A DNA stretch of 64,000 nucleotides from Roseiarcus sp963742305. Lineage in GTDB: Bacteria; Pseudomonadota; Alphaproteobacteria; Rhizobiales; Beijerinckiaceae. This document shows positions 9,154 through 17,955 of this stretch, one piece after another. The stretch covers positions 1-64,000 of the forward strand of contig CAVULN010000013.1 in assembly GCA_963742305.1 (NCBI GenBank). The letters run 5' to 3'. Under the pieces are notes generated by a model, which was not told where the DNA came from, did no database searches, and saw only the letters and a list, made by a program, of their open reading frames with translations. A program made the translations under genes and the position numbers. Position 1 is the first letter of the stretch; the number at the start of each line of letters is the position of its first letter.

Positions 9154-10020
9154 ATGCCGTCGCTGAAAGAGCTCAGAAACCGGATCGCCTCGGTCAAATC
9201 GACGCAGAAGATCACCCGGGCGATGCAGATGGTGGCCGTCTCGAAGCTGCGCCGGGCGCAGGGCGCGGTCGAGGCGGCGCGTCCCTATGCCGAGCAGGTC
9301 GAAACGGTGCTGACCAATCTGGCCGGCGCCGCGACCGACGGGCAGGGCCCGCGTCTCCTGGCCGGCAGCGGGACGGATCAGACGCATCTCCTTCTGGTGT
9401 GCACCGGCGAGCGCGGCCTCTGCGGCGCCTTCAACACCGCGATCGTGAGGCTCGCGCGCGAAAGGGCGATCGCCCTCGCCGCGCAGGGCAAGACGGTCAA
9501 GATCCTGTGCGTCGGCAAGAAGGGCTACGATCAGCTTCGCCGCACCCATGAGAAGCAGATCCTGGAAATGATCGATCTGCGCGCCGTGCGCACGATCGCC
9601 TACGGGACGGCGAAGCCGATCGCCGACAAGGTGATCGAGCTGTTCGACAACGGCGCGTTCGACGTCTGCACCCTGTTTTATTCGCGCTTCAAGTCTGTCA
9701 TTTCGCAGATCCCCACCGCCCAGCAGCTCATTCCCCCCGAACTCGGCGCGAAGGACGAGAACGCGCCCGCCTACGAGTACGAGCCGGACGAGGGCGAGAT
9801 CCTCGCGCAATTGCTGCCCCGCGCGGTCGCGGTGCGCATCTATCGCGCCCTGCTCGAGAATCAGGCCTCGTTCTTCGGCGCGCAGATGACCGCGATGGAC
9901 AACGCGACGCGCAACGCCGGCGACATGGTGAAGCGATACACCCTTCGCTACAACCGCACCCGTCAGGCGATGATCACCAAGGAATTGATCGAAATTATCT
10001 CGGGCGCGGAAGCGCTCTGA
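9154..10020 (+). CDS. atpG: ATP synthase F1 subunit gamma
   Basis: A 288-residue central rotor stalk subunit. The N-terminal helix MPSLKELRNRIASVKSTQKI and the C-terminal helix TRQAMITKELIEIISGAEAL are the conserved coiled-coil ends of gamma. The GERGLCGAFN segment is also conserved. It lies 58 bases after atpA, and atpD starts 40 bases downstream. Confidence 0.98.
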   Translation: MPSLKELRNRIASVKSTQKITRAMQMVAVSKLRRAQGAVEAARPYAEQVETVLTNLAGAATDGQGPRLLAGSGTDQTHLLLVCTGERGLCGAFNTAIVRLARERAIALAAQGKTVKILCVGKKGYDQLRRTHEKQILEMIDLRAVRTIAYGTAKPIADKVIELFDNGAFDVCTLFYSRFKSVISQIPTAQQLIPPELGAKDENAPAYEYEPDEGEILAQLLPRAVAVRIYRALLENQASFFGAQMTAMDNATRNAGDMVKRYTLRYNRTRQAMITKELIEIISGAEAL

Positions 10021-10060
10021 CGGCGCCGATCCAAGAGATCAGAGAACAAGGACGCAGACT

Positions 10061-11500
10061 ATGGCGGAAATCTCCAATGCCACCGGCCGCATCACCCAGG
10101 TGATCGGCGCCGTCGTCGATGTGAAGTTCGACAGCTACCTGCCGCCCATCCTCAACGCGCTGACGACCGACAACAACGGCAACAAGCTCGTGCTCGAAGT
10201 CGCCCAGCAGCTCGGCGAGAACACGGTGCGCTGCATCGCGATGGACATTTCGGAGGGCCTGGTGCGCGGCCAGGAGGTCACCGACACCGGCGAACCGATT
10301 TCGGTGCCGGTCGGCGAGGGCACGCTCGGGCGCATCATGAACGTGGTCGGCGAGCCCGTGGACGAAGCCGGGCCGATCAAGATGGAGGCGCGCCGTGCGA
10401 TCCATCAGCCGACTCCCGCCTATGTCGATCAGTCGACGGAAGCGCAGATCCTCGTCACTGGCATCAAGGTCGTCGATCTGCTCGCCCCTTACGCCAAGGG
10501 CGGCAAGATTGGCCTCTTCGGCGGCGCCGGCGTGGGCAAGACGGTGCTCATTCAGGAACTCATCAACAACGTCGCCAAGACCCACGGCGGCAATTCGGTG
10601 TTCGCCGGCGTCGGCGAACGCACCCGCGAAGGCAACGATCTCTATCACGAATTCATCGAATCGAAGGTCAACGCCGACCCGCATCATCCCGATCCTGACG
10701 TGAAATCGAAATGCGCGCTGGTGTTCGGGCAGATGAACGAGCCGCCAGGCGCGCGCATGCGCGTCGGCCTGGCCGGCCTCACGGTCGCCGAGCATTTCCG
10801 CGATCAGGGGCAGGACGTGCTCCTGTTCATCGACAACATCTTCCGCTTCACCCAGGCGGGCTCGGAAGTGTCGGCGCTCCTCGGCCGCATCCCCTCGGCG
10901 GTCGGCTATCAGCCGACGCTCGCCACCGACATGGGCGCGCTGCAGGAGCGCATCACAACCACCACCAAGGGCTCGATCACCTCGGTGCAGGCGATCTATG
11001 TTCCCGCCGACGACTTGACCGATCCCGCCCCGGCGACCTCCTTCGCCCACCTCGACGCGACGACGGTGCTCTCTCGCGCGATCTCGGAAAAAGGCATTTA
11101 TCCGGCGGTCGATCCGCTCGATTCGACCTCGCGCATGCTGACGGCGGCGATCGTCGGCGAGGAGCATTACAATGTCGCCCGCCGGGTGCAGCAGGTGCTG
11201 CAGCGCTACAAGGCGCTCCAGGACATCATCGCCATTCTCGGCATGGATGAACTGTCGGAAGAGGACAAGCAGATCGTCGCGCGGGCGCGCAAGATCGAGC
11301 GGTTCCTGTCGCAGCCCTTCGACGTCGCCGCCGTCTTCACCGGGACGCCGGGCGTGCAGGTGAGGATCGAGGACACGGTCAAGGGCTTCAAGGGCATCAT
11401 CGAGGGCAAGTACGACAATCTGCCGGAGGCCGCTTTCTACATGGTCGGCACCATCGAGCAGGCGGTCGACAAGGCCAAGAAGCTGGCCGCCGAGGCTTAA
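10061..11500 (+). CDS. atpD: ATP synthase F1 subunit beta (catalytic)
   Basis: A 479-residue catalytic subunit. It has Walker A GGAGVGKT, the GERTREGNDLY segment with the catalytic Glu, Walker B LLFIDNIFRF, and the ALLGRIPSAVGYQPTL stretch. All catalytic motifs are intact. Fourth gene of the operon, on the plus strand. Confidence 0.98.
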   Translation: MAEISNATGRITQVIGAVVDVKFDSYLPPILNALTTDNNGNKLVLEVAQQLGENTVRCIAMDISEGLVRGQEVTDTGEPISVPVGEGTLGRIMNVVGEPVDEAGPIKMEARRAIHQPTPAYVDQSTEAQILVTGIKVVDLLAPYAKGGKIGLFGGAGVGKTVLIQELINNVAKTHGGNSVFAGVGERTREGNDLYHEFIESKVNADPHHPDPDVKSKCALVFGQMNEPPGARMRVGLAGLTVAEHFRDQGQDVLLFIDNIFRFTQAGSEVSALLGRIPSAVGYQPTLATDMGALQERITTTTKGSITSVQAIYVPADDLTDPAPATSFAHLDATTVLSRAISEKGIYPAVDPLDSTSRMLTAAIVGEEHYNVARRVQQVLQRYKALQDIIAILGMDELSEEDKQIVARARKIERFLSQPFDVAAVFTGTPGVQVRIEDTVKGFKGIIEGKYDNLPEAAFYMVGTIEQAVDKAKKLAAEA

Positions 11501-11525
11501 AAGAACGTCGCGTCCGGGGGCGCTC

Positions 11526-11924
11526 ATGCCGACTTTTCATTTCGAACTCGTGTCGCCGGACAAGGTCTTGTTCAACGGCGCCGCCCAGGCGGTGCTCGTG
11601 CCGGGCGCCGAAGGGGATTTCCAGGTGCTCAGCGAGCACGCGCCGGTGATGACCGCGATGCGGCCAGGGGTGGTTGGAATCGACGACGCCGAGGGCAAGC
11701 ATCGTCGCGTGTTCGTGCGCGGAGGCTTTGCCGACGCGAGCCCGAAAGGCCTCATCCTGCTCGCGGAGACCGCGATCCCGTTCGAGGAGCTGAACGCCGA
11801 CACGCTCTCGCACGAGATCAAGAATGCGGAAGAAGACGTCGCCGACGCGAACGACGACCAGAAACGCCTGGCCCAGGAGAAGCTCGACCACCTGCGCGAG
11901 CTCAAGGACGCGATCAAGCTCTGA
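11526..11924 (+). CDS. atpC: ATP synthase F1 subunit epsilon
   Basis: A 132-residue epsilon subunit with the beta-sandwich opening FELVSPDKVLFNG, the GAEGDFQVLSEHAPVM segment and a C-terminal helical hairpin, which in this family can inhibit ATP hydrolysis. Last F1 gene of the operon. A yjbR-type gene begins 18 bases later. Confidence 0.97.
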   Translation: MPTFHFELVSPDKVLFNGAAQAVLVPGAEGDFQVLSEHAPVMTAMRPGVVGIDDAEGKHRRVFVRGGFADASPKGLILLAETAIPFEELNADTLSHEIKNAEEDVADANDDQKRLAQEKLDHLRELKDAIKL

Positions 11925-11941
11925 GCATATAGCCGTTTCGC

Positions 11942-12311
11942 ATGACCCGCGAAGGCTATGACACGTTCTGCGCGAGCCTGCCGCACGCGACCCATGTCGT
12001 CCAATGGGGCGACGCGAGCGTGTGGAAGATCGGCGGCAAGGTGTTCGCGATCGGCGGATGGTCCGACGGCCGGGAGTTTGCGGTGACCTTCAAGTGCTCC
12101 GAGGAGAGCTTCGCGATCCTGAAAGAGCTGCCGGGCCTGCGACCCGCGCCCTATCTCGCCTCGCGCGGATTGTCGTGGATCCAGCGCACCGAACTCCCGT
12201 TCGCTCGGCGATCGTGATCTCGAGGCCTATCTGCGCCGGAGCTACACGATGGTTCTTGCCGCGCTGCCCAGGAAGACCCGGGGCGCATTAGAAACTCGCG
12301 CGTCGCGATGA
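11942..12311 (+). pseudogene. MmcQ/YjbR-family protein, frameshifted (+1)
   Basis: The first frame encodes 91 residues of a YjbR-type small protein (opening MTREGYDTFCASLPHA, with VFAIGG and SWIQ) and stops at 12217. The missing C terminus (LGDRDLEAYLRRSYTMVL then LPRKTRGAL) is intact in the frame one base later, from about 12204, and stops at 12311. That stop overlaps the ATG of the next gene as ATGA. Joined, the product is 122 residues, a normal length. One extra base near 12195-12204 therefore breaks an otherwise well-preserved gene. YjbR folds resemble DNA-binding CyaY-like proteins; the function is unknown. Confidence 0.8.
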
Positions 12312-13252
12312 CAGCGACCGTCACGCCCGCCGACATCAAGGCCGCCCATGCGCGCATCGGCGGCCACATCCGCCGTACGCCGCTCCTCGAAGCGGCCTCG
12401 GCCGTGGCCGGCGCGCCGCTGTCGCTCAAGCTCGAATGCCTGCAGGCGACCGGTTCGTTCAAGGCGCGCGGCGCCTTCCACAATCTTCTCACCCGGCCGG
12501 CGCCGGGCGCCGGCTGCGCCACCGCCTCGGGCGGCAATCACGGCGCCGCGGTCGCCTTCGCCGCCCAGAAGCTCGGGATCAGGGCGCGCGTGTTCGTGCC
12601 GGAGGCGGCGCCGGCCGCCAAGATCGCGAAAATCAAGGCCTATGGCGCCGAAGCGGTTGTCGGCGGCGCCGCCTATGTCGATGCGCAGCAGCGTTGCGAC
12701 GCCTATGTCGCGGAAAGCGGCGCCCTCCTTGTCCATCCCTACGACGCGGCGGAGACGGTCGCCGGCCAGGGCACGGTGGCGAAGGAATGGGAGGAGGACC
12801 TCGAACGGCTCGGGCTTATGAAGCTCGACACGGTCCTCATCGCGGTTGGCGGCGGCGGGCTCATCGCAGGCGTCGCCGCCTGGTTTCAGGGCCGGGTCAA
12901 GGTGGTCGGCGTGGAGCCGGAAGGCTCGCGCGCGCTTCACGCGGCGCTCGAGGCGAAAGCGCCGGTCGACGTGGCCGTCAAGTCAATCGCCGCCGATTCG
13001 CTCGGCGCGAAGCGCGTCGGCGGCATCAATTTCGAGATCGCGAGCCAGTTCGTGAGCGGCGTCGTCCTGGTCAGGGACGCGAGCATCGCCGAGGCGCAGC
13101 GCCAACTCTGGACGGACTTTTCAATTATCGCCGAACCGGGCGGCGCGGCGGCCTTCGCGGCCATCGCCAGCGGCGCCTACCGGCCCGAACGCGATGAGCG
13201 GGTCGGCGTTCTCGTCTGCGGCGCCAACGCCGACCTCAAGACGTTTGCATGA
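12308..13252 (+). CDS. PLP-dependent threonine/serine dehydratase
   Basis: A 314-residue fold-type II PLP enzyme. The Schiff-base Lys lies in GSFKARGAFHN, the substrate loop in SGGNHGAA, and the phosphate-binding glycine loop in VGGGGLIAG. There is no C-terminal ACT domain, so it resembles catabolic or promiscuous threonine/serine dehydratases or serine racemases rather than the regulated biosynthetic IlvA. It deaminates Thr or Ser to 2-oxoacids by family inference. Its ATG overlaps the corrected yjbR stop. Confidence 0.88.
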   Translation: MTATVTPADIKAAHARIGGHIRRTPLLEAASAVAGAPLSLKLECLQATGSFKARGAFHNLLTRPAPGAGCATASGGNHGAAVAFAAQKLGIRARVFVPEAAPAAKIAKIKAYGAEAVVGGAAYVDAQQRCDAYVAESGALLVHPYDAAETVAGQGTVAKEWEEDLERLGLMKLDTVLIAVGGGGLIAGVAAWFQGRVKVVGVEPEGSRALHAALEAKAPVDVAVKSIAADSLGAKRVGGINFEIASQFVSGVVLVRDASIAEAQRQLWTDFSIIAEPGGAAAFAAIASGAYRPERDERVGVLVCGANADLKTFA

Positions 13253-13320
13253 GACCGGGCTCAAGGCAGCCGCTCCCCTGAAGCCGGCCGCCGGATCCCG
13301 GCAGGCTCCAGATTCGTTAA

Positions 13321-13342
13321 TTTCACGCGTGTTTTCGTGAAA
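13321..13342. repeat. Inverted repeat TTTCACG-N8-CGTGAAA between convergent genes
   Basis: TTTCACG (13321-13327) and CGTGAAA (13336-13342) lie in the 182-base gap between the converging dehydratase and parB genes. The arms equal the inner half-sites of parS but are 8 bases apart. It could be a weak bidirectional terminator hairpin or a degenerate parS. Confidence 0.4.
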
Positions 13343-13434
13343 ATGCCGGCTCCCGCTTGTTCGCCATTCCGGGACCGCTCCGCTGGCCAATCCGTCCGTT
13401 TCACAGCATCCTGACGGATAACCTCGTCCAGCGA

Positions 13435-14331
13435 TTACCTCAGCCGTGACCCCGCCGGCTCGAGCAGCCGCCGGCAGAAGTCGTCGAACTGGTCCAGATT
13501 CGTGAAGGCGATGCGAATTTCCCCGCTCTCGCCGCTGTGCCGGATGGTCACCTTGGTCCCGAGGGAAAGACCGAGCTTGTCCTGAAGCGCGCGGGTGTCG
13601 GGATCGACGGGCTCGCTTGCCCCTCGCGGCCGCGCGGTCCTGCCGGAATTCTCGCTGAGCCGCTCGACATCCCGGACGGTCAGGCCCTCGGCGACGATGC
13701 GGTCGGCGAGGGCGTCCGGGTCGGAAACGGCGAGCAGGGCGCGTGCGTGCCCGGCGGTAATCTGCCCGCCCGCGAGAAGAGCCCGGGTGTGTTCGGGCAA
13801 GCCCGCGAGCCGCAAGGTGTTGGCGACGTGGCTGCGGCTCTTGCCGACCACGCGGGCGATGTCGCCGTGCGAATATCCGTAAGTCTCGCCGAGGTCGGCG
13901 TAGCCGGCCGCTTCCTCGAGCGCGTTGAGATCCGCCCTCTGCACGTTTTCGACGATGGCGATTTCGAGCGCCTCGCGGTCGCCGGCCTCGATGACGATGA
14001 CCGGGATCGAGTGCAGCCCCGCCCGCTGCGCGGCCCGCCAGCGCCGCTCGCCGGCGACGATCTCGTAAGCGTCGACGGCGCCGGAGACGGCGCGGACCAC
14101 GATCGGCTGGATGAGCCCGCGCTCCTTGATCGAGGCGGCGAGTTCGTCGAGCTCAGTCTCGTCGAACCGCCTGCGCGGATTGCGCGGGTTGGGACGCAGG
14201 AACTCGATCGGCGCCCGGCGCGCGCCGGGCGCGAACTCGGTCTGCTGCGGATTGGCCCCTCCCAGCAGCGCCGCCAGGCCTCGCCCCAGGCGGGGCCGAT
14301 TTTCGATTACCCGGCTTGCGTCTTCGGCCAT
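13435..14331 (-). CDS. parB: Chromosome partitioning protein ParB (CTP-dependent parS clamp)
   Basis: A 298-residue ParB. The N-terminal ParB/Srx-like CTPase domain has LRPNPRNPRRRFDE and VAGERRWRAAQRAG (the GERR CTP-binding box). A helix-turn-helix follows around YSHGDIARVVGKSRSHVANTL for parS recognition. The C-terminal dimerisation domain ends at the stop. Its targets are the two perfect parS palindromes at 15816 and 17790. It is the last gene of the mnmE-mnmG-rsmG-parA-parB run, 30 bases after parA. Confidence 0.97.
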   Translation of the reverse strand: MAEDASRVIENRPRLGRGLAALLGGANPQQTEFAPGARRAPIEFLRPNPRNPRRRFDETELDELAASIKERGLIQPIVVRAVSGAVDAYEIVAGERRWRAAQRAGLHSIPVIVIEAGDREALEIAIVENVQRADLNALEEAAGYADLGETYGYSHGDIARVVGKSRSHVANTLRLAGLPEHTRALLAGGQITAGHARALLAVSDPDALADRIVAEGLTVRDVERLSENSGRTARPRGASEPVDPDTRALQDKLGLSLGTKVTIRHSGESGEIRIAFTNLDQFDDFCRRLLEPAGSRLR

Positions 14332-14361
14332 GGGTCTTTCCTTCGCGTTCGAACCGGTGGG

Positions 14362-15237
14362 TCAGGCGGCGCGCCAGCGCTCCTCGCGGCGAATGACTTC
14401 GGAGGCGAGCTTGAGATAGGCTTGGCTGCCGGCGCATTTGAGATCGTAAAGCAGCGCCGGCTTCCCGTGCGAGGGCGCTTCGGAGAGGCGGACATTGCGG
14501 GGGATGACCGTCTCGTAAACCTGGTCGCCCATATAGGCGCGCACGTCCGCCACCACCTGCCCCGCGAGGCTGTTGCGGGGATCGTACATGGTCAGGACCA
14601 CGCCGTGAATCGTGAGCGCCGGGTTCAGCGCGCCGCGGACCTGTTCGACGGTCGCCAGCAGTTGCGACAGGCCTTCGAGGGCGAAGAATTCGCACTGGAG
14701 CGGCACGACGACCGCGTCAGCGGCGGCGAGCGCGTTGAGGGTGACGAGGTTGAGCGACGGCGGGCAATCGATCAGGATATAGGTGACCGGCGCCGGATCG
14801 GCGGCGTTCGCCAGGGCAAACGCCCGAAGCGCGTCGCGCAGCTTATAGGAGCGGTTGTCGTGCTGGGCGATTTCGAGTTCGACGCCGAGCAGGTCCATGG
14901 TCGAGGGCGCGATGGAAAGCCGCGGCACCGAGGTCGGGACGATGACGTCGCTCAGCGGCTTTTCGCCGACCAGCATCTCGTAGCTCGAAACCGTCCGCGC
15001 GTGCCGGTTGACGCCAACCCCGGTCGACGCGTTGCCCTGCGGATCGAGGTCGATGATGAGAACCCGCTCGCCGATCGCGGCGAGCGCCGTCCCGAGATTG
15101 ATGGCGGTGGTCGTCTTGCCGACCCCGCCCTTCTGGTTGGCCATGGCGAGGACCCGCGGACGCGCCCCCGCGCCTCCCTCGCGGACGAGAGCGGGCGTCT
15201 CGGTCGGAGGCGTCTCGATCAGAGAAGTCTCGGTCAT
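14362..15237 (-). CDS. parA: Chromosome partitioning ATPase ParA (Soj)
   Basis: A 291-residue deviant-Walker ATPase that drives ParB-parS segregation on the nucleoid. The P-loop is KGGVGKTTT in MANQKGGVGKTTTAINLGTA. Walker B is YILIDCPPSLN. It overlaps the upstream rsmG stop by four bases (ATGA), so translation is coupled. A short variable N-terminal extension of about 32 residues precedes the P-loop region. Confidence 0.97.
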   Translation of the reverse strand: MTETSLIETPPTETPALVREGGAGARPRVLAMANQKGGVGKTTTAINLGTALAAIGERVLIIDLDPQGNASTGVGVNRHARTVSSYEMLVGEKPLSDVIVPTSVPRLSIAPSTMDLLGVELEIAQHDNRSYKLRDALRAFALANAADPAPVTYILIDCPPSLNLVTLNALAAADAVVVPLQCEFFALEGLSQLLATVEQVRGALNPALTIHGVVLTMYDPRNSLAGQVVADVRAYMGDQVYETVIPRNVRLSEAPSHGKPALLYDLKCAGSQAYLKLASEVIRREERWRAA

Positions 15238-15899
15238 GGAACTCGAGCCTCAGCTTCGGCGAATGCGCAGGATCGCGGCCTTCGCTCGACGACGCTCTCG
15301 AGCGCTTCGATTGCATAAAGACCGGCCTCCGGCAGCGTCGCGATCTGGTCTCTAGCTGATTCGCCGCGCGGAAACACGGCGGTCGCGCCGCGCTCGAGCC
15401 ATGGTCTCGCCAATTCGAGCGCGAGCGGCAAGGGCGCGAAGGCGCGCGCGGTCACGGCGTCCACAGGTCCGAGGCTTTCGGGGTCGATCGCTTCGACCCG
15501 CACGGGGTGGATGGCCGCCGCCGCGCCGGTTAAGCGGGCCGCCTCGCGCAGGAAAGCGCATTTGCGCCGGTCGCTTTCGACGCAATGGACGATCGCGCCG
15601 GGGACGTTGGCCAGCGCAATCGCGATGACGAGGCCCGGAAAGCCCGCGCCCGAGCCCATGTCGAGCCATCGTTTCGCCTCCGGCGCAAGGACGAGAAGCT
15701 GAGCCGAATCGGCAATGTGGCGGGTCCAGACGGAGGCGAAAGTCGAGTCGCCGATGAGGTTGGTCTTGCCTCGCCAGCGGTCGAGCAGATCGACGAAGAC
15801 GGTCAGGCGCTCCTCTGTTTCACGTGAAACAGGGACAAGGCGCAGCGCCGCCTTCCGATCCGCAGCAAGCGCGTCGGCCGTCGCCTGCGGCCGGCTCAC
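15234..15899 (-). CDS. rsmG: 16S rRNA (guanine527-N7)-methyltransferase RsmG
   Basis: A 221-residue SAM-dependent rRNA methyltransferase. The SAM motif is LDMGSGAGFPGLV and the family segment is FVDLLDRWRGKTNLIG. It overlaps mnmG and parA by four bases on each side. A perfect parS palindrome lies inside its coding sequence at 15816-15831, near the N-terminal codons. Confidence 0.95.
   Translation of the reverse strand: MSRPQATADALAADRKAALRLVPVSRETEERLTVFVDLLDRWRGKTNLIGDSTFASVWTRHIADSAQLLVLAPEAKRWLDMGSGAGFPGLVIAIALANVPGAIVHCVESDRRKCAFLREAARLTGAAAAIHPVRVEAIDPESLGPVDAVTARAFAPLPLALELARPWLERGATAVFPRGESARDQIATLPEAGLYAIEALESVVERRPRSCAFAEAEARVP
15816..15831. other. parS centromere site (within rsmG)
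   Basis: TGTTTCACGTGAAACA is a perfect 16-base palindrome identical to the bacterial parS consensus. It lies in the rsmG coding region 1.5 kb from parB. ParB is expected to load here and spread along the DNA. Confidence 0.93.
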
Positions 15900-17773
15900 A
15901 TCCCCGCCGCGACCCGGCCGGCCGACTGGCGCTCGATCCGCCGGGCGTGGGCGACGATGAGCGCCAGCGCCGCTGGCGTGACGCCCTCGATCCGCCGGGC
16001 CTGGCTGAGGCTCAAGGGGCGGACGGCGGCGAACTTTTGCTTCATTTCGTTGGAGAGCCCCGCGAGGCGCCCATAGTCGAGATCGGCGGGCAGGAGGGTC
16101 GAATCGTCACGGCGATAGCGGGCCACGTCCTCGGCCTGCCGGTCAAGATAAACCGAGTATTTCGCGTCCGCCTCTAGCCTGCGCACAAGATGAGCAGGAA
16201 TATCTCCAAGCTGCGGCCAGATGCGCTGAAGAACAGAGATCGGGAACTCGGCCTGCGCCGCCAGTTCGAAGGCCGAGCGGCGGACGCCGTCGCGATTGAC
16301 GGCGAGGCCATGCGCCTCAAGCTCCTTCGGGCTTGCGGTCGCCGCGTGCAGGCTGGCGCGCGCCCTGGCGAGCGCGTCGCGGGTCCTTTCGTAGGCGCGG
16401 GCGCGGCTCTCTCCGACGCAGCCGAGCGCGATTCCCCTCGCCGTCAGCCGCTCGTCGGCGTTGTCGGCCCGGAGCGACAGCCGGAATTCGGCGCGCGAGG
16501 TGAACATGCGATAGGGCTCGGTGACGCCATGCGTCGTGAGGTCGTCGATCATGACGCCGAGATAGGATTCGGCCCGGTCGAAGGTCGCTGGCGTCCCTCC
16601 CGCCGCCTTCCGCGCGGCGTTGATCCCGGCCGCGATCCCCTGCGCCGCCGCCTCCTCATAGCCGGTGGTGCCGTTGATCTGTCCAGCCAGGAAGAGGCCG
16701 GCAAGGCGGCGCGCCTCGAGCGTCGGATCGAGCCCGCGAGGGTCGACATAGTCATATTCGATCGCATAGCCGGGACGGAGGATGCGGGCGCGTTCGAGGC
16801 CCGGGATCGTCGCCACCAGCGCGGCCTGCGTTTCCGCCGGCAGCGAGGTCGAAATGCCGTTCGGATAGACGGTCGGGTCGTCGACGCCCTCGGGCTCGAG
16901 AAAGATCTGGTGGCTCTCGCGGTCGGCGAAGCGGATCACCTTGTCCTCGATCGAGGGGCAATAGCGGGGGCCGCGGCCGGATATCGCCCCGGAATAGACA
17001 GCGGAGCGATGCGCGTCCGCCCGGATGATCGCGTGGGTCTCGGGCGTCGTGCGGGTGATGTGGCAGGGAAGCTGCGGCGCCGTGACCCCCGTGGTCATCG
17101 CGGAGAAGAACTCGGGCTCGGGATCGCCGTTCTGGATTTCGAGCCGGCCCCAGTCGATGGTCGCGCCGTCGAGCCGGGGCGGCGTTCCCGTCTTGAGCCG
17201 GGAGAGCGCAAAGCCCGCCTGATCGAGGCTTGCCGCGAGCGAGACCGAGGGCGGATCGCCGAAGCGCCCGGCCGGCGTGCGCTCGTCGCCGAGATGGATC
17301 ATTCCGCGCAGGAACGTGCCGGTGGTGAGCACGACGGCCCGGCAGGCGATGGCGCGGCCGTCGGCCAGCTCGATTCCGGAGACCGCGCCCGCCTCGGACA
17401 GGATCTTCGCCGCCTCGCCTTCGACGACGGTCAGGTCCGGCGTTCCGGCGACGAGGGCCTGCATGGCGCGCCGGTAGAGCTTGCGGTCGGCCTGGGCGCG
17501 CGGTCCCTGGACGGCCGGACCCTTGCGGCGGTTGAGGACGCGGAACTGGATGCCGGCCAAATCGGCGGCGCGGCCCATGACCCCGTCCAGGGCGTCGATC
17601 TCGCGCACCAGATGACCCTTGCCCAGGCCGCCGATCGCCGGATTGCAGGACATTTCGCCGATTGTCGCGAACCGGTGGGTGACGAGCGCGGTCCTGGCGC
17701 CCGTGCGCGCCGCCGCGGTCGCGGCCTCGCAGCCCGCGTGCCCGCCCCCGATCACAACGACGTCAAATCGCAT
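15896..17773 (-). CDS. mnmG: tRNA-cmnm5U34 synthesis protein MnmG (GidA)
   Basis: A 625-residue FAD enzyme that, with MnmE, modifies U34 of several tRNAs. The FAD motif is VIGGGHAGCEAA at the N terminus, with TTGTFLRGMIHLG and the GLFLAGQINGTTGYEEAA segment later. The open frame extends 66 codons upstream through a parS site, but MRFDVVVIGG at 17773 is the family start. It overlaps rsmG by four bases. Confidence 0.97.
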   Translation of the reverse strand: MRFDVVVIGGGHAGCEAATAAARTGARTALVTHRFATIGEMSCNPAIGGLGKGHLVREIDALDGVMGRAADLAGIQFRVLNRRKGPAVQGPRAQADRKLYRRAMQALVAGTPDLTVVEGEAAKILSEAGAVSGIELADGRAIACRAVVLTTGTFLRGMIHLGDERTPAGRFGDPPSVSLAASLDQAGFALSRLKTGTPPRLDGATIDWGRLEIQNGDPEPEFFSAMTTGVTAPQLPCHITRTTPETHAIIRADAHRSAVYSGAISGRGPRYCPSIEDKVIRFADRESHQIFLEPEGVDDPTVYPNGISTSLPAETQAALVATIPGLERARILRPGYAIEYDYVDPRGLDPTLEARRLAGLFLAGQINGTTGYEEAAAQGIAAGINAARKAAGGTPATFDRAESYLGVMIDDLTTHGVTEPYRMFTSRAEFRLSLRADNADERLTARGIALGCVGESRARAYERTRDALARARASLHAATASPKELEAHGLAVNRDGVRRSAFELAAQAEFPISVLQRIWPQLGDIPAHLVRRLEADAKYSVYLDRQAEDVARYRRDDSTLLPADLDYGRLAGLSNEMKQKFAAVRPLSLSQARRIEGVTPAALALIVAHARRIERQSAGRVAAGM

Positions 17774-17789
17774 GGACGAAGCGCCAGCC

Positions 17790-17805
17790 TGTTTCACGTG
17801 AAACA
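17790..17805. other. parS centromere site (upstream of mnmG)
   Basis: A second perfect TGTTTCACGTGAAACA, 17 bases upstream of the mnmG start codon and about 2 kb from the first site. Its position in the mnmG leader means that ParB spreading could also affect mnmG transcription. Confidence 0.93.
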
Positions 17806-17899
17806 CCGTCCCATCTGCCTCAGCGCCTCGTCGCGAGGCGCCGCGAAGCGGCCTCGAAGCGCGTTTCCAGACGCCGCCAACGTGTCCGCCGCCTTTGGA

Positions 17900-17945
17900 C
17901 ATCCTTCGAGACACGCCGCCTTCGCCGGCGTTCCTCGGGATGAGG
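17900..17945 (+). repeat. REP-like palindromic element, copy 1
   Basis: It starts ATCCTTCGAGAC and ends TTCCTCGGGATGAGG, with a GCCGCCTTCGCCGGCG hairpin core. It shares its ends with the copies at 19509 and 19588. It lies in the mnmE-mnmG gap, just upstream of the parS site. Confidence 0.65.
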
Positions 17946-17955
17946 CCTTTCCTTG

